A stretch of DNA of 16,380 nucleotides, taken from assembly GCF_900096915.1 (NCBI RefSeq), contig NZ_FMYK01000016.1, positions 1-16,380 on the forward strand. The letters run 5' to 3'. The notes under the pieces are model-generated. The model saw only the letters and a list, made by a program, of their open reading frames with translations, was not told the origin of the DNA and searched no databases. Within the stretch, counting starts at the first letter, position 1; every line of letters starts with the position of its first letter. Positions 1 to 6,471 of the stretch are shown piece after piece. The position numbers and the translations under genes were made by a program. Source of the stretch: Acinetobacter marinus (lineage in GTDB: Bacteria; Pseudomonadota; Gammaproteobacteria; Pseudomonadales; Moraxellaceae).

Positions 1-479
1 ATATCTACTGGACATTTTCCTTCTCGCTTTAACCGTGATAAAGCATGGCCATAGGTCGCTGCTTTATCTGTATTGATGACCCGTGGAATTTGCCATTTTT
101 TCACCGTATTGAAGATCTTTCCTAAAAAACAATAGGCTGATTTACTGTTCCGTCTAGCGGAAAGGTAAAAGTCAATCGTATGACCATGTTGATCAACTGC
201 ACGATACAGGTAAGTCCATCGCCCCTTCACTTTGATATAAGTCTCATCCATATGCCATGAATGTAAATCTGTAGGATTACGCCAATACCAGCGTAAGCGT
301 TTTTCCATTTCTGGAGCATAACGCTGAACCCAACGATAAATTGTGGTGTGGTCAACATTCACACCTCGTTCAGCGAGCATTTCTTGAAGTTCACGATAGC
401 TGATGCCATATTTACAATACCAACGAACAGCCCAAAGAATGATTTCACCTTGAAAGTGCCGACCATGGAAGGGATTCAT
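1..479 (-). CDS. tnpA: IS6-family DDE transposase, N-terminal 159 codons (partial at window edge)
   Basis: This open frame begins with ATG at 479 and reads leftward off position 1 without a stop. The protein begins MNPFHGRHFQGEIILWAVRW. It then shows the N-terminal helix-turn-helix region (YGISYRELQEML, TTIYRWVQRY), the first catalytic aspartate in WHMDETYIKVKG (about residue 78) and the second in INTDKA (about residue 138). The catalytic glutamate would fall beyond the window. IS6 transposases are about 230-240 aa, so about two thirds is visible. The enzyme catalyses replicative transposition and cointegrate formation, and with a second copy it can mobilise the DNA between them. No frame damage is seen in the visible part. 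Confidence 0.93.
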   Translation of the reverse strand, partial: MNPFHGRHFQGEIILWAVRWYCKYGISYRELQEMLAERGVNVDHTTIYRWVQRYAPEMEKRLRWYWRNPTDLHSWHMDETYIKVKGRWTYLYRAVDQHGHTIDFYLSARRNSKSAYCFLGKIFNTVKKWQIPRVINTDKAATYGHALSRLKREGKCPVD

Positions 480-542
480 CTGCTGTATCTCGAAATAAAT
501 AAGATATTTAGCTTATCATGTCAGCCTATTTGCAACAGTGCC
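1..542 (-). mobile_element. IS6-family insertion sequence, left copy (partial)
   Basis: The terminal inverted repeat lies at 529-542; read on the minus strand it is GGCACTGTTGCAAA, the typical IS6/IS26 end. About 50 bp inside it begins a transposase reading leftward and running off the window edge. The end sequence and protein resemble the Acinetobacter IS1006/IS1007/IS1008 group, but I cannot name the exact element. Its orientation matches the IS6 fragment at the right edge, so the two could bound a pseudo-compound transposon or translocatable unit. The 8 bp next to the repeat inside the island (543-550) differ from those at the other end (16240-16247). That is expected for directly oriented copies, because the partner duplications would lie outside this interval. 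Confidence 0.93.
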
Positions 543-1185
543 CGGTATTTAAAAGCCGGGAAATAACTTAATTGAAATTGGCGACTATATTTAGTTTAGC
601 TTATGAAAATCGTGAACGTTGATTAAATAATAAGTGCAGAAAGCAAAGAGTTACAAATTTTATACAATATAAGTTTTTGATTTATAATTAATTAACTCGA
701 TTGCAATCTAGCTTTTTCAGCAACGATTTATCTTTTTTAAAATAGTATTAATTTATTTTTTTGAGAACAAACCTTAACAAAATTACAAGTTTGTAATTTT
801 GTTGTCATTCTGATGTATATATTTACTCATTATTATAAGTAAAGATTTTTTTGCTCAGTTCTATGTTGTAAATTCCAGCTATTATCATAGCCACGCGGCT
901 GTTACTGAAGAGTAATAGTAAGAAGTTAATATTTACTGTAGGTTTGACCACTACGTTTTAATCGTAGAAATTATAACCGTTTTTATTACTCAAAGTTTAA
1001 CTTTTGTGATTATCTAAAAACACATAGCGGTCGAATGGCCATATTAACTGACTTAAAATCAGTCGCATACTTTAATGTAGCGGTTCTGATAGCACAAAAG
1101 TTCGCAGCATGAAAACGGAACCGGCATAATTGATTTATAGTGAACCCATACACTAAGCATAATGATTTAGAGGACGATAATCCCA
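543..1185. other. Long gene-free stretch upstream of dsbA
   Basis: No convincing gene is seen on either strand; the short open frames here have no recognisable family, signal peptide or ribosome binding site. The DNA is AT-rich with frequent stops. It holds one notable palindrome (776-803, listed separately) and presumably the dsbA promoter, which I could not assign. Small self-complementary stretches occur at 541-560, spanning the IS6 junction, and at about 953-968. A gene that once stood here may have been removed by IS6 activity, but nothing recognisable is left. Confidence 0.6.
776..803. promoter_or_regulatory. 28-bp palindrome, possible fifth CopR-like box
   Basis: Two perfect 13-base arms (776-788 and 791-803) flank a 2-base centre. 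The core at 783-796 is TTACAAGTTTGTAA, which fits the TKACA-N4-TGTMA pattern of the copper boxes elsewhere in the window. It also has the same AAAA/TTTT flanks. It lies about 390 bp before dsbA, with no cop gene next to it. It may be the operator of a lost copper-responsive gene, another regulator's site, or a chance palindrome in AT-rich DNA. The long perfect arms argue against chance. Confidence 0.4.
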
Positions 1186-1800
1186 ATGAAAAAATTCCTT
1201 TTAGGAGCTGTTGCCGCATCTGTTTTGGCCTTTTCAGGTAGTGCTATGGCCAATTTTGTGGCAGGTCAGGACTATCAGGTGGTTGCAAAACCAGTTAAAG
1301 TCGAAAAACCGGGCAAAATTGAGGTACGTGAATTCTTCTGGTATGGCTGTGGTCACTGTTTCGCGCTTGAACCACATATGCAGGGCTGGTTGAAAAAATT
1401 ACCAAAAGATGTACGTTTTGTACGTACACCTGCTGCAATGAACCCGCTTTGGGAACAGGCTGCACGTGCTTATTATGTTTCAGAAGCCCTGGGTGTGCGT
1501 CAAAAAGCACATTTACAATTATTCCATGATATTCATGATAAGCAGCGTCCAATTTTAGAACAGGCGCAATTGGCCAAGTTCTATACCCGCTATGGTATTC
1601 CTGAAGCGAAATTTAACAGCACTTATAAATCTTTCCCGATCACTTCGAAAATTGCCCAAGCCAAAAATCTGGCTGCTCAGTATCAGTTAAGTGGTGTTCC
1701 GGCAGTGACCGTGAATGGTAAATATATTGTGCAGGGTAATGATGCCAAAGTCATTCAGGTGGTGAATTACCTGATTGAAAAAGAGCGTAAAGCCAAATAA
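1186..1800 (+). CDS. dsbA: Thiol:disulfide interchange protein DsbA
   Basis: A 204-aa periplasmic dithiol oxidase that introduces disulfides into exported proteins and is normally reoxidised by DsbB. The N-terminus MKKFLLGAVAASVLAFSGSAMA is a Sec signal peptide with cleavage near residue 22. The active site is FFWYGCGHCFALEP, with redox cysteines at about 55 and 58. The family cis-proline is in SGVPAVTV at about 172. The length is normal for DsbA and no damage is seen. The start is preceded by AGAGGA about 11 nt upstream. The gene is monocistronic: a strong hairpin terminator follows 20 bp after the stop. It seems richer in G+C than the cop genes and has no copper box within 300 bp. It may be a chromosomal or plasmid gene caught in the island, or it may help mature cysteine-containing secreted proteins. 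Confidence 0.95.
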   Translation: MKKFLLGAVAASVLAFSGSAMANFVAGQDYQVVAKPVKVEKPGKIEVREFFWYGCGHCFALEPHMQGWLKKLPKDVRFVRTPAAMNPLWEQAARAYYVSEALGVRQKAHLQLFHDIHDKQRPILEQAQLAKFYTRYGIPEAKFNSTYKSFPITSKIAQAKNLAAQYQLSGVPAVTVNGKYIVQGNDAKVIQVVNYLIEKERKAK

Positions 1801-1820
1801 GACGCGATTGATTATCTCTA

Positions 1821-1856
1821 AAAAAAACCTGCATCGAATCTGCAGGTTTTTTTATT
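1821..1856. terminator. Bidirectional intrinsic terminator after dsbA
   Basis: A 13-bp perfect stem, AAAAAAACCTGCA (1821-1833) with TGCAGGTTTTTTT (1841-1853), has a 7-nt loop. T and A runs on both sides let it work in both directions. It lies between dsbA and the convergent remnant at 1877-2113, the usual layout for a shared terminator. Confidence 0.9.
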
Positions 1857-1876
1857 TAAACTGGAGGAATGGTTAT

Positions 1877-2114
1877 TTACGTCCTGACTGCCGGATCTGG
1901 TGTTTCTATCGGCGGGCGATACCAGTGTAAAATTCCTCGGAATAAGAGCTGCATCTGCAACACGCTTTGCGCTTTAAAGTCATGGGATTGAATATGAATC
2001 GTGGATTGTATCTTTACCAGTTCATACCTGATATCTTCATTCAGAAAATGAATTTTCCTTTCTATTTCAACACGCAGAATTGCCGAGGCACCCCGACGCT
2101 CTAAAACAAACAAA
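1877..2114 (-). pseudogene. C-terminal remnant of an unrecognised gene, cut by the IS1-family element
   Basis: This frame ends at TAA 1877-1879 next to the dsbA terminator. It reads back to the left end of the IS1-family element at 2115 and stays open into it, so its true 5' part is missing. The best start inside is only a TTG at 2113, which looks artificial. The about 78 residues (FVLERRGASAILRVEIERK... to ...PPIETPDPAVRT) have no signal peptide, membrane segment or motif I recognise. Position, orientation and the shared terminator suggest a real former gene convergent with dsbA. The alternative is a spurious open frame. Function unknown. Confidence 0.4.
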
Positions 2115-2453
2115 GGTGGTGTTTCAAAAAGTATGCTGAAAAAAACAATATGGCTTTTGATAAAATAGAGGTATGAAAATAACGCTACAAATCAAATGTC
2201 CTACCTGTCTAAGTAACAATATTGAGATAGTTTTATCACAGCATTTCAATGTTGCAAGCAAGTGATCGGTAAGTTTTTTACCGTCGGTATTGAAGGTAAC
2301 AATTGTAGAATTCGTCATCGAATCAGGCGTGGATTTAGGAGAAGTTGCAACTTTTCTAAAAAGCTCGAAAATCATTTTAAAGCCTTTGATTTGACTTTCT
2401 TTTACCTTAATAACGGATTTGTTTAACGCTAGCATACTTTTTGAAACACCACC
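2115..2453 (+). mobile_element. Internally deleted IS1-family element (339 bp)
   Basis: Perfect 23-bp terminal inverted repeats begin GGTGGTGTTTCAAAAAGTAT (2115-2137, with the complement at 2431-2453). Between them lie the start of an InsA-like protein (zinc finger, 2173-2265) and the C-terminal part of an InsB-like transposase (2265-2426), joined by deletion of the middle. A complete IS1-family element would be about twice this size. With both ends intact it could still be moved in trans. No 8-9 bp target duplication is visible: CAAACAAA lies on the left and AAAGTGGT on the right, sharing only AAA. That suggests an adjacent deletion or recombination after insertion. Confidence 0.82.
2173..2426 (+). 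pseudogene. Remnant IS1-family transposase (InsA start joined to InsB end)
   Basis: The first part, ATG 2173 to TGA 2263-2265, encodes MKITLQIKCPTCLSNNIEIV and ten more residues. This is the CPxC zinc-finger start of IS1 InsA-type proteins. The second part, in another frame from 2265 to TAA 2424-2426, encodes about 53 residues including FFTVGIEGNNCRIRHRIRRG and ending in FYLNNGFV, typical of the end of the IS1 DDE transposase. The catalytic core between them is gone, so no active enzyme can be made. I recognise the family from remembered sequence patterns; the exact element is not named. Confidence 0.78.
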
Positions 2454-2491
2454 AAAGTGGTAAGGAATTCCCACTGTTACTCTAACAGAGA

Positions 2492-2686
2492 TTAAGCAGG
2501 ATCAGCTGTAAATCCACGCTCACTGAGAGTTGCAATGACTTTATCCTGACTCACCGTTGTGTTGATTTCAACGATACGGTTTTGTAAATCAATATCGAGT
2601 GAGGCATTCGAGTCGAGCTCTTTAATTGCGGTAGTAATGCCGCGTGCACAACCACCACAAGTCATATTAGCGATGTGAAATTTCAT
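2492..2686 (-). CDS. copZ: CopZ-like copper chaperone (heavy-metal-associated domain)
   Basis: A 64-aa cytoplasmic protein consisting of a single HMA ferredoxin-like fold. The metal-binding loop is MTCGGC (Cys10 and Cys13), and the end shows LSERGFTADPA, the usual last strand of the fold. Family members carry Cu(I) to a P1B-type ATPase; the copper ATPase at 6468-8858 lacks its own HMA domain and is a plausible partner. The start is clear: AAGGAG lies about 8 nt upstream of ATG 2686. The gene stands alone, with a CopR-type box about 210 bp upstream at 2894-2907 and a small hairpin (2474-2488, no T run) just past the stop. Copper induction is inferred from the box. A MerP-like mercury role is less likely given the context. 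Confidence 0.9.
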   Translation of the reverse strand: MKFHIANMTCGGCARGITTAIKELDSNASLDIDLQNRIVEINTTVSQDKVIATLSERGFTADPA

Positions 2687-2890
2687 ATGTTGCTCCTTTT
2701 TAACAAAACATTTGTTTAAAACATTAGAACAGTAACTCTAAACTTTCACCATACAACCAGCCTTTTTCTGAATCAGTTACTCGCTGTAACTTGGTCTGTT
2801 TACAACCTTACAGTTTTCTTCAGAGTATTCCAAAGAAGAGTGTTCTAATGACTACAGTAAAAGTACTTAACCAACATTAATGTGACTTTA

Positions 2891-2910
2891 AAATGACATT
2901 TTTGTCATCT
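2891..2910. promoter_or_regulatory. CopR/CusR-type copper box 1 (upstream of copZ)
   Basis: TGACATTTTTGTCA at 2894-2907 is a perfect inverted repeat TGACA-N4-TGTCA. It is close to the CusR/PcoR/CopR box known from E. coli and Pseudomonas (TGACAANNTTGTCA). It lies between copZ (minus) and the copR relic (plus). The sequence running from the box towards the relic resembles the copR upstream region: both have TGTMATCTA followed closely by CGATCA. The distance from box to start codon is also similar. It is the best-conserved of the four sites. Confidence 0.75.
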
Positions 2911-2969
2911 ACGATCACTCTGAAATTTATAAGATTAGTTATTTCAATCAATGGTAGTGAACTGAATAG

Positions 2970-3020
2970 ATGAGACCGTTATGGGTTGAAGATAAGCTAA
3001 AAACCGGTGACTACCTTTAA
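2970..3020 (+). pseudogene. Relic of a copR-like response regulator start
   Basis: ATG 2970 reads MRPLWVEDKLKTGDYL then TAA (3018-3020). Aligned to the start of the intact CopR in this window (MRILLVEDEQKTGDYL), 11 of 16 residues match, and many codons match at the DNA level. It lies 62 bp after a copper box; the intact copR has a box 63 bp upstream of its start. Downstream sequence no longer resembles a response regulator, so only the first 16 codons remain. I infer an ancestral divergent copZ/copR promoter whose copR has been lost. Confidence 0.65.
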
Positions 3021-3157
3021 TGTATAAATGCCTCATGATGCGATTTTACTGTTCTGATTGTCGTAAGTTGACAGTCCAGTAGAAACTTTATTGCTCAGCT
3101 ACAAAAGATAAATGCAGTAATGTTAAATTTCCTCAATTCCCTTATTTTGAAATTCTC

Positions 3158-4084
3158 TTATTCAATACCCACGACAGTGGTTATATAGCCTGTTGTTAAT
3201 AGAATTGATAGACCTAATAACATCTCAAATAAAATGGCATGACTAAGGTGTTTAGCGAATTTAGGATGTTGAAGACGCGGGGTGAAATACCATTTGTTGA
3301 AGGCAGCTAAAAGTAGAATACTTATAACAAAAAACATTTTAACCATGAAACCATAGCCATATGCAGTATTGATTAAGGTATTAAAATCTTTAATTAAAAG
3401 AAGAGCTACACTAGCGCCACAGGCGATTAATATCCCAACAATGAAAGCAGCAATACGTCCAAATACATGCATGCGATCTTTTAAAGGTAAACCACTTATT
3501 TCCCGGCTGGTTTTCCATAACGGATATAAAGACCCCATCCATAACGACATAACTAGAATATGGATTGATAATAAAATTTGAGCAAGTAAGGTTAAATTAG
3601 CGACATGTCCGAGCTGGGAAAAACTAAAAATAATCGGGAGAAGTAAAACACAAAATATTGAACTTTCAATTATAGAAAACTGACCTTTGTTCCTGTTAAC
3701 TTTAACCACCATGAGAAGAAGTAAAAGAGCAAAACTAATAGAACGAAGAACGTATATATACCCCGTCGGAGTATTAACCAATATATTAATATACGTGGGG
3801 TCCACCATCCCTGTAATACCAGTATTGGCAAAACTACCAATCAGAATAAAAAATCCCAAGGTACTGGAAATTAGGCCTAATCCAGCGCCAATTGTAATAT
3901 ATTTAAGAATCGATTCTTTTAGTTCAAGATATTGTCTAAGTAAAAAATAGCAAAAGGCTCCACCAACGACAAAAGGTACACTTAAATATAAAATAACCTT
4001 AGTTAACCAAGTGGCCCACATCCAATATTCAGAAATCATTATTTTTGTCCATTCTAGAACAACATGCCAGCACCTCACTGACAT
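3158..4084 (-). CDS. copD: Copper resistance membrane protein CopD
   Basis: A polytopic inner-membrane protein of the CopD/PcoD/YcnJ family, 308 aa from the first ATG, with about eight hydrophobic segments. The region SFSQLGHVANLTLLAQILLS followed by IHILVMSLWMGSLYPLW carries the family histidines and the W-G-L stretch. In copCD systems CopD is thought to pass periplasmic copper, bound by CopC, to the cytoplasm. It follows copC by 19 bp on the same strand, so it is co-transcribed. The start is uncertain: ATG 4084 has no good ribosome site, while ATG 4039 (MISEYWMWATW...) has GGA about 9 nt upstream and gives an N-terminus more like the family. No damage seen. The stop is followed by the relic-bearing intergenic region. 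Confidence 0.88.
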   Translation of the reverse strand: MSVRCWHVVLEWTKIMISEYWMWATWLTKVILYLSVPFVVGGAFCYFLLRQYLELKESILKYITIGAGLGLISSTLGFFILIGSFANTGITGMVDPTYINILVNTPTGYIYVLRSISFALLLLLMVVKVNRNKGQFSIIESSIFCVLLLPIIFSFSQLGHVANLTLLAQILLSIHILVMSLWMGSLYPLWKTSREISGLPLKDRMHVFGRIAAFIVGILIACGASVALLLIKDFNTLINTAYGYGFMVKMFFVISILLLAAFNKWYFTPRLQHPKFAKHLSHAILFEMLLGLSILLTTGYITTVVGIE

Positions 4085-4103
4085 GTTGAAAGGTAATCAA
4101 TTC

Positions 4104-4484
4104 TTATTTAGTTGATTTGATAGTGAAACTATATTCACCATTCATGTTGTGACCATCTTTCCCCATTGTTGTCCAGACAACGGTATATTTACCTTTTTTC
4201 AGTTTCGGAAGAGCGACATCAAAGGATTTCTTTAAGTCATGAGTAACTTTATATTTTAAAGGAACATCTCTTCGCTGAGCATCCAGTAACTTAATATTCA
4301 TCAACATAACCTCTGCACCAAAGTTAAGGGTCAAGTTCTTTGGTTGACTAAGGATAGATGCATTTTCCGCAGGAATCGCACTCACTAAACTCACATGAGC
4401 GAACGTAGTTGTAGTAGCCACAATCATCGTTGCAGCTACTACAACATTACGTAGAGCAGTCATTTTATTTTGAAATAATTTCAT
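4104..4484 (-). CDS. copC: Periplasmic copper-binding protein CopC
   Basis: A 126-aa secreted protein with a Sec signal ending ...TTTTFA and mature N-terminus HVSLVSAIPAENASI. The predicted first mature residue is His30, as in CopC proteins where the N-terminal histidine binds Cu(II). Near the C-terminus, DGHNMNGEYSF supplies the Asp-Gly-His (110-112) that completes the site. The middle segment NFGAEVMLMNIKLLD is the usual beta-sandwich stretch; it has fewer methionines than the Cu(I) site of Pseudomonas CopC. The start is supported by AGAGGAAA about 6 nt upstream. It is first in the copC-copD operon, with a copper box about 130 bp upstream at 4614-4627. It probably gives periplasmic copper to CopD. 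Confidence 0.93.
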   Translation of the reverse strand: MKLFQNKMTALRNVVVAATMIVATTTTFAHVSLVSAIPAENASILSQPKNLTLNFGAEVMLMNIKLLDAQRRDVPLKYKVTHDLKKSFDVALPKLKKGKYTVVWTTMGKDGHNMNGEYSFTIKSTK

Positions 4485-4607
4485 TTACGTTTCCTCTTGA
4501 TTCGTTAGTTCATTAGAGATGACTTTATAAAATCTATATTTAATGAGACCACATCATCTCCTCTTATATTTCAATTATTAGTGAGAGACAGAAACAGAGC
4601 GATGACT

Positions 4608-4636
4608 TCAAAATTACATTTTTGTCATTTTTAAAA
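4608..4636. promoter_or_regulatory. Copper box 2 (upstream of copC)
   Basis: TTACATTTTTGTCA at 4614-4627, a near-perfect inverted repeat TKACA-N4-TGTCA, sits in a 29-bp stretch repeated exactly at 4926-4954. It is about 130 bp upstream of copC and likely the CopR operator for copC-copD. Confidence 0.75.
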
Positions 4637-4778
4637 TTTAAAATCTTTAACTATTAAAATAATCTTATTGAAAAATAATGATCATTTAACAAACAAATTA
4701 TGTAGGTGGTTGATTTATGAAATGTAGTAATCATTTTGTCTAAGAAAATAGTAGCTATTTAATTTTTTATATTTTAGT

Positions 4779-4891
4779 GGCTTTGCTGCATAAATATGTA
4801 AGCATCTGATTTAAATAAATTTAATTTTGGATCAAAAAATAATCAAAACTACTAAAATCATATAGTTATGAAATCTTTGTGCAACAAAGCC
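4779..4891. mobile_element. MITE-like remnant with IS5-type ends (113 bp)
   Basis: The left end GGCTTTGCTGCATAAAT (4779-4795) and the right end, complement GGCTTTGTTGCACAAAG (4875-4891), form imperfect terminal inverted repeats of the kind seen at IS5/IS427/IS903-type elements (GGCTTTGTTGCA). There is no coding capacity between them. No clear target duplication. It could be an internally deleted IS or a MITE. It lies between the two copper boxes, so it lengthens the divergent promoter region. Confidence 0.6.
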
Positions 4892-4925
4892 CATCTCAGC
4901 ATAGACTATATATTTCGAGAAGATC

Positions 4926-4954
4926 TCAAAATTACATTTTTGTCATTTTTAAAA
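4926..4954. promoter_or_regulatory. Copper box 3 (upstream of the plus-strand operon)
   Basis: TTACATTTTTGTCA at 4932-4945 lies inside the exact 29-bp copy of box 2. It is about 150 bp before the Met-rich gene at 5094 and likely the CopR operator for the five-gene operon 5094-10139. Confidence 0.75.
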
Positions 4955-5093
4955 ATAATTAATTAATAGTGCTAAAATTTTTAAGAGAGACAGAGAATAA
5001 CCAAAAATTTCATCAGTTTAGTAGTCAAATTCCTAGACTCTGTTCAGTACTAAAACATAGCTTTTACTTCCAAATTATTTAAAGGAAAAAATT

Positions 5094-5525
5094 ATGATGA
5101 AATTCAAAAACATTTTTTTGGGCTTATGTATCGCAGCCGCGTCATTGAATACATTTGCACAGCAATCCGATGAACACAAAGATCACCACCCTGAAAAAAC
5201 AGCACCATCTGCAGTAACAATTAAGCAAACAGTTACCAGCACCACTGCTACAGATAAAATGGCTGCAATGGATCAACACATGAAGGCGATGCAAGCCATG
5301 CATGAGAAGATGATGGCTGCAAAAACCCCACAAGAACGTCAGAAACTTATGGCTGAGCACATGAAACTCATGCAAGGAGGTATGAGTATGATGAAACAGA
5401 TGGGCAGCCAAAGCATGAATGCAAATATGGCTGACCGTCAGCAGATGATGGAAAAACGTATGGACATGATGCAATCCATGATGCAGATGATGATGGACTG
5501 TATGCCTCCGTCAGCAACTAAATAG
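5094..5525 (+). CDS. Secreted methionine-rich protein, putative copper binder
   Basis: A 143-aa protein with a Sec signal MMKFKNIFLGLCIAAASLNT..FA cleaved near residue 22. The mature part starts with a His/Asp/Glu stretch (DEHKDHHPEK), then a Thr/Ala linker, then a long helix-prone region holding 27 methionines in about 90 residues (MDQHMKAMQAMHEKMM; MMQSMMQMMMDCM). Such spacing of Met on amphipathic helices is typical of soft-metal binding, and a single Cys lies near the end. I do not recognise a named family; many copper islands carry similar hypothetical proteins. It is the first gene of the operon: AAAGGA lies about 8 nt before ATG 5094, and the DUF2933 gene follows 26 bp later. A periplasmic Cu(I) sink or chaperone feeding the export system is an inference. 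Confidence 0.8.
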   Translation: MMKFKNIFLGLCIAAASLNTFAQQSDEHKDHHPEKTAPSAVTIKQTVTSTTATDKMAAMDQHMKAMQAMHEKMMAAKTPQERQKLMAEHMKLMQGGMSMMKQMGSQSMNANMADRQQMMEKRMDMMQSMMQMMMDCMPPSATK

Positions 5526-5551
5526 TTACCCATGAATTAGGGGAAAGCACC

Positions 5552-5824
5552 ATGAATCACCAACACCAAGAAAATAATTCAGTACCTAACTTCTGGTCTA
5601 CACGTTATGCCATTGGTCTAATCGTGCTGGGTGGTATCGCAGCTTATTTTCTATTAACGGAACATTTAGCCCACGTTATTGGTGCTTTGCCTTATTTATT
5701 CCTTTTAGCGTGTCCACTGATGCATATTTTTATGCATGGTGGTCATGGACATCACCATCATCAACAGAAAAATCCAGACACATCAGATAATAAAAAATCA
5801 CGCGAACCAGGAGACCCCTCATGA
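5552..5824 (+). CDS. DUF2933 family small membrane protein
   Basis: A 90-aa protein with two hydrophobic helices (about 20-37 and 43-62). It contains the conserved run FLLTEHLAHVIGALPYL and then LACPLMHIFMHGGHGHHHHQ. This matches the DUF2933 family, whose genes commonly stand beside copper or silver ATPases. The His-rich GGHGHHHHQQ tail after the second helix probably binds metal at the membrane surface. The C-terminus is hydrophilic (NPDTSDNKKSREPGDPS). The start has AGGGGAAA about 9 nt upstream. Its stop overlaps the next start as ATGA (5821-5824), which indicates translational coupling. The biochemical role is unknown; a scaffold or metal-sensing helper for the ATPase is inferred. Confidence 0.85.
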   Translation: MNHQHQENNSVPNFWSTRYAIGLIVLGGIAAYFLLTEHLAHVIGALPYLFLLACPLMHIFMHGGHGHHHHQQKNPDTSDNKKSREPGDPS

Positions 5825-6471
5825 ATCATGCGGAATCGGCTTATGGTTTATGGACGCTGGTTATCATTAACTCAGCAGTTTTTATCATGTTCGCTTTCAG
5901 TTTTTTTAGACCTTCCACTGCGCGCGATTGGCGTACATTTGGGGCCTTTTCGGCTTTTATCATTGCATTGTTTGTCGAGATGTATGGTTTCCCTTTAACC
6001 ATTTACCTGTTGTCAGGCTGGCTACAAACTCGCTTTCCTGAACTTGATTTGCTGTCGCATAACTCAGGTCACTTATGGTCAACGCTACTGGGTGAAAAGG
6101 GTGATCCACATTTTGACATTCTGCACATCGAGAGTTATATTTTTTTGGGCTATGGTTTCTATTTACTGTCATCAGCATGGAACGTGTTGTACCACGCACA
6201 ACGTCATCACCAATTGGCAGTAACCGGACCCTATGCGCGCATACGTCACCCCCAATACGTGGCTTTTATCTTGATCTTGCTGGGTTTTTTATTGCTATGG
6301 CCAACTTTACTGACACTGATTATGTTTCCAATCTTACTCTTAATGTACAGCCGCTTGGCAATTAAGGCAGAGGCTGAAATGAGTAAACAGTTTGGCGCTG
6401 TCTATGACAGCTATGCTCAACAGACTCCGAGATTTATTCCAAAATTCGGCCATAAAACCACTTTTCCATGA
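5821..6471 (+). CDS. Isoprenylcysteine carboxyl methyltransferase-like membrane protein
   Basis: A 216-aa polytopic membrane protein with about five hydrophobic segments. The ICMT/phospholipid-methyltransferase signature is in the C-terminal half: TGPYARIRHPQYVAF (about 135-149). A long helix pair follows, then the acidic and aromatic end KAEAEMSKQFGAVYDSYAQQ and TPRFIP. In characterised relatives this region binds S-adenosylmethionine. The bacterial substrate is not known and there are no prenylated CaaX proteins to act on, so a small-molecule or lipid methylation role is possible. It overlaps both neighbours by 4 nt, so it is tightly coupled to DUF2933 and the copper ATPase. Such ICMT genes recur in copper islands. 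Confidence 0.82.
   Translation: MNHAESAYGLWTLVIINSAVFIMFAFSFFRPSTARDWRTFGAFSAFIIALFVEMYGFPLTIYLLSGWLQTRFPELDLLSHNSGHLWSTLLGEKGDPHFDILHIESYIFLGYGFYLLSSAWNVLYHAQRHHQLAVTGPYARIRHPQYVAFILILLGFLLLWPTLLTLIMFPILLLMYSRLAIKAEAEMSKQFGAVYDSYAQQTPRFIPKFGHKTTFP

Larger units (their letters stand above)
2687..3157. other. Intergenic region between copZ and copD holding a CopR box and a copR relic
   Basis: No intact gene here. The copZ leader is about 200 nt long up to the box at 2894-2907. To the right is the copR-like fragment at 2970-3020. Beyond that, 3021-3157 has only short frames, one reading MRFYCSDCRKLTVQ then stop at about 3038-3082, and nothing I can name. copD ends at 3158 with no clear hairpin terminator. 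Confidence 0.6.
4485..5093. other. Divergent promoter region between copC and the plus-strand copper operon
   Basis: About 600 bp without a gene. It holds two copper boxes within an identical 29-bp sequence (4608-4636 and 4926-4954) and a 113-bp MITE-like element between them (4779-4891). The rest is AT-rich. Each box is 130-160 bp from the gene it faces, which implies fairly long leaders. Confidence 0.7.

Noticed and set aside
541..560. CCCGG...CCGGG palindrome at the left IS6 junction, as a possible terminator or operator
   Set aside because: It partly consists of the IS end, has mismatched inner bases and no T run; probably chance.
348..566. Plus-strand 72-residue open frame crossing the IS6 end
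   Set aside because: Antisense to the IS6 transposase start and its inverted repeat; no family or start signals.
3038..3082. Short frame MRFYCSDCRKLTVQ as a zinc-ribbon peptide
   Set aside because: Only 14 codons, no ribosome site, and a CxxC pair alone is too little to claim a gene.
5142..5474. Minus-strand His-rich 110-residue open frame
   Set aside because: Complement of the Met-rich gene: ATG codons read as CAT (His) on the other strand. No ribosome site or family.
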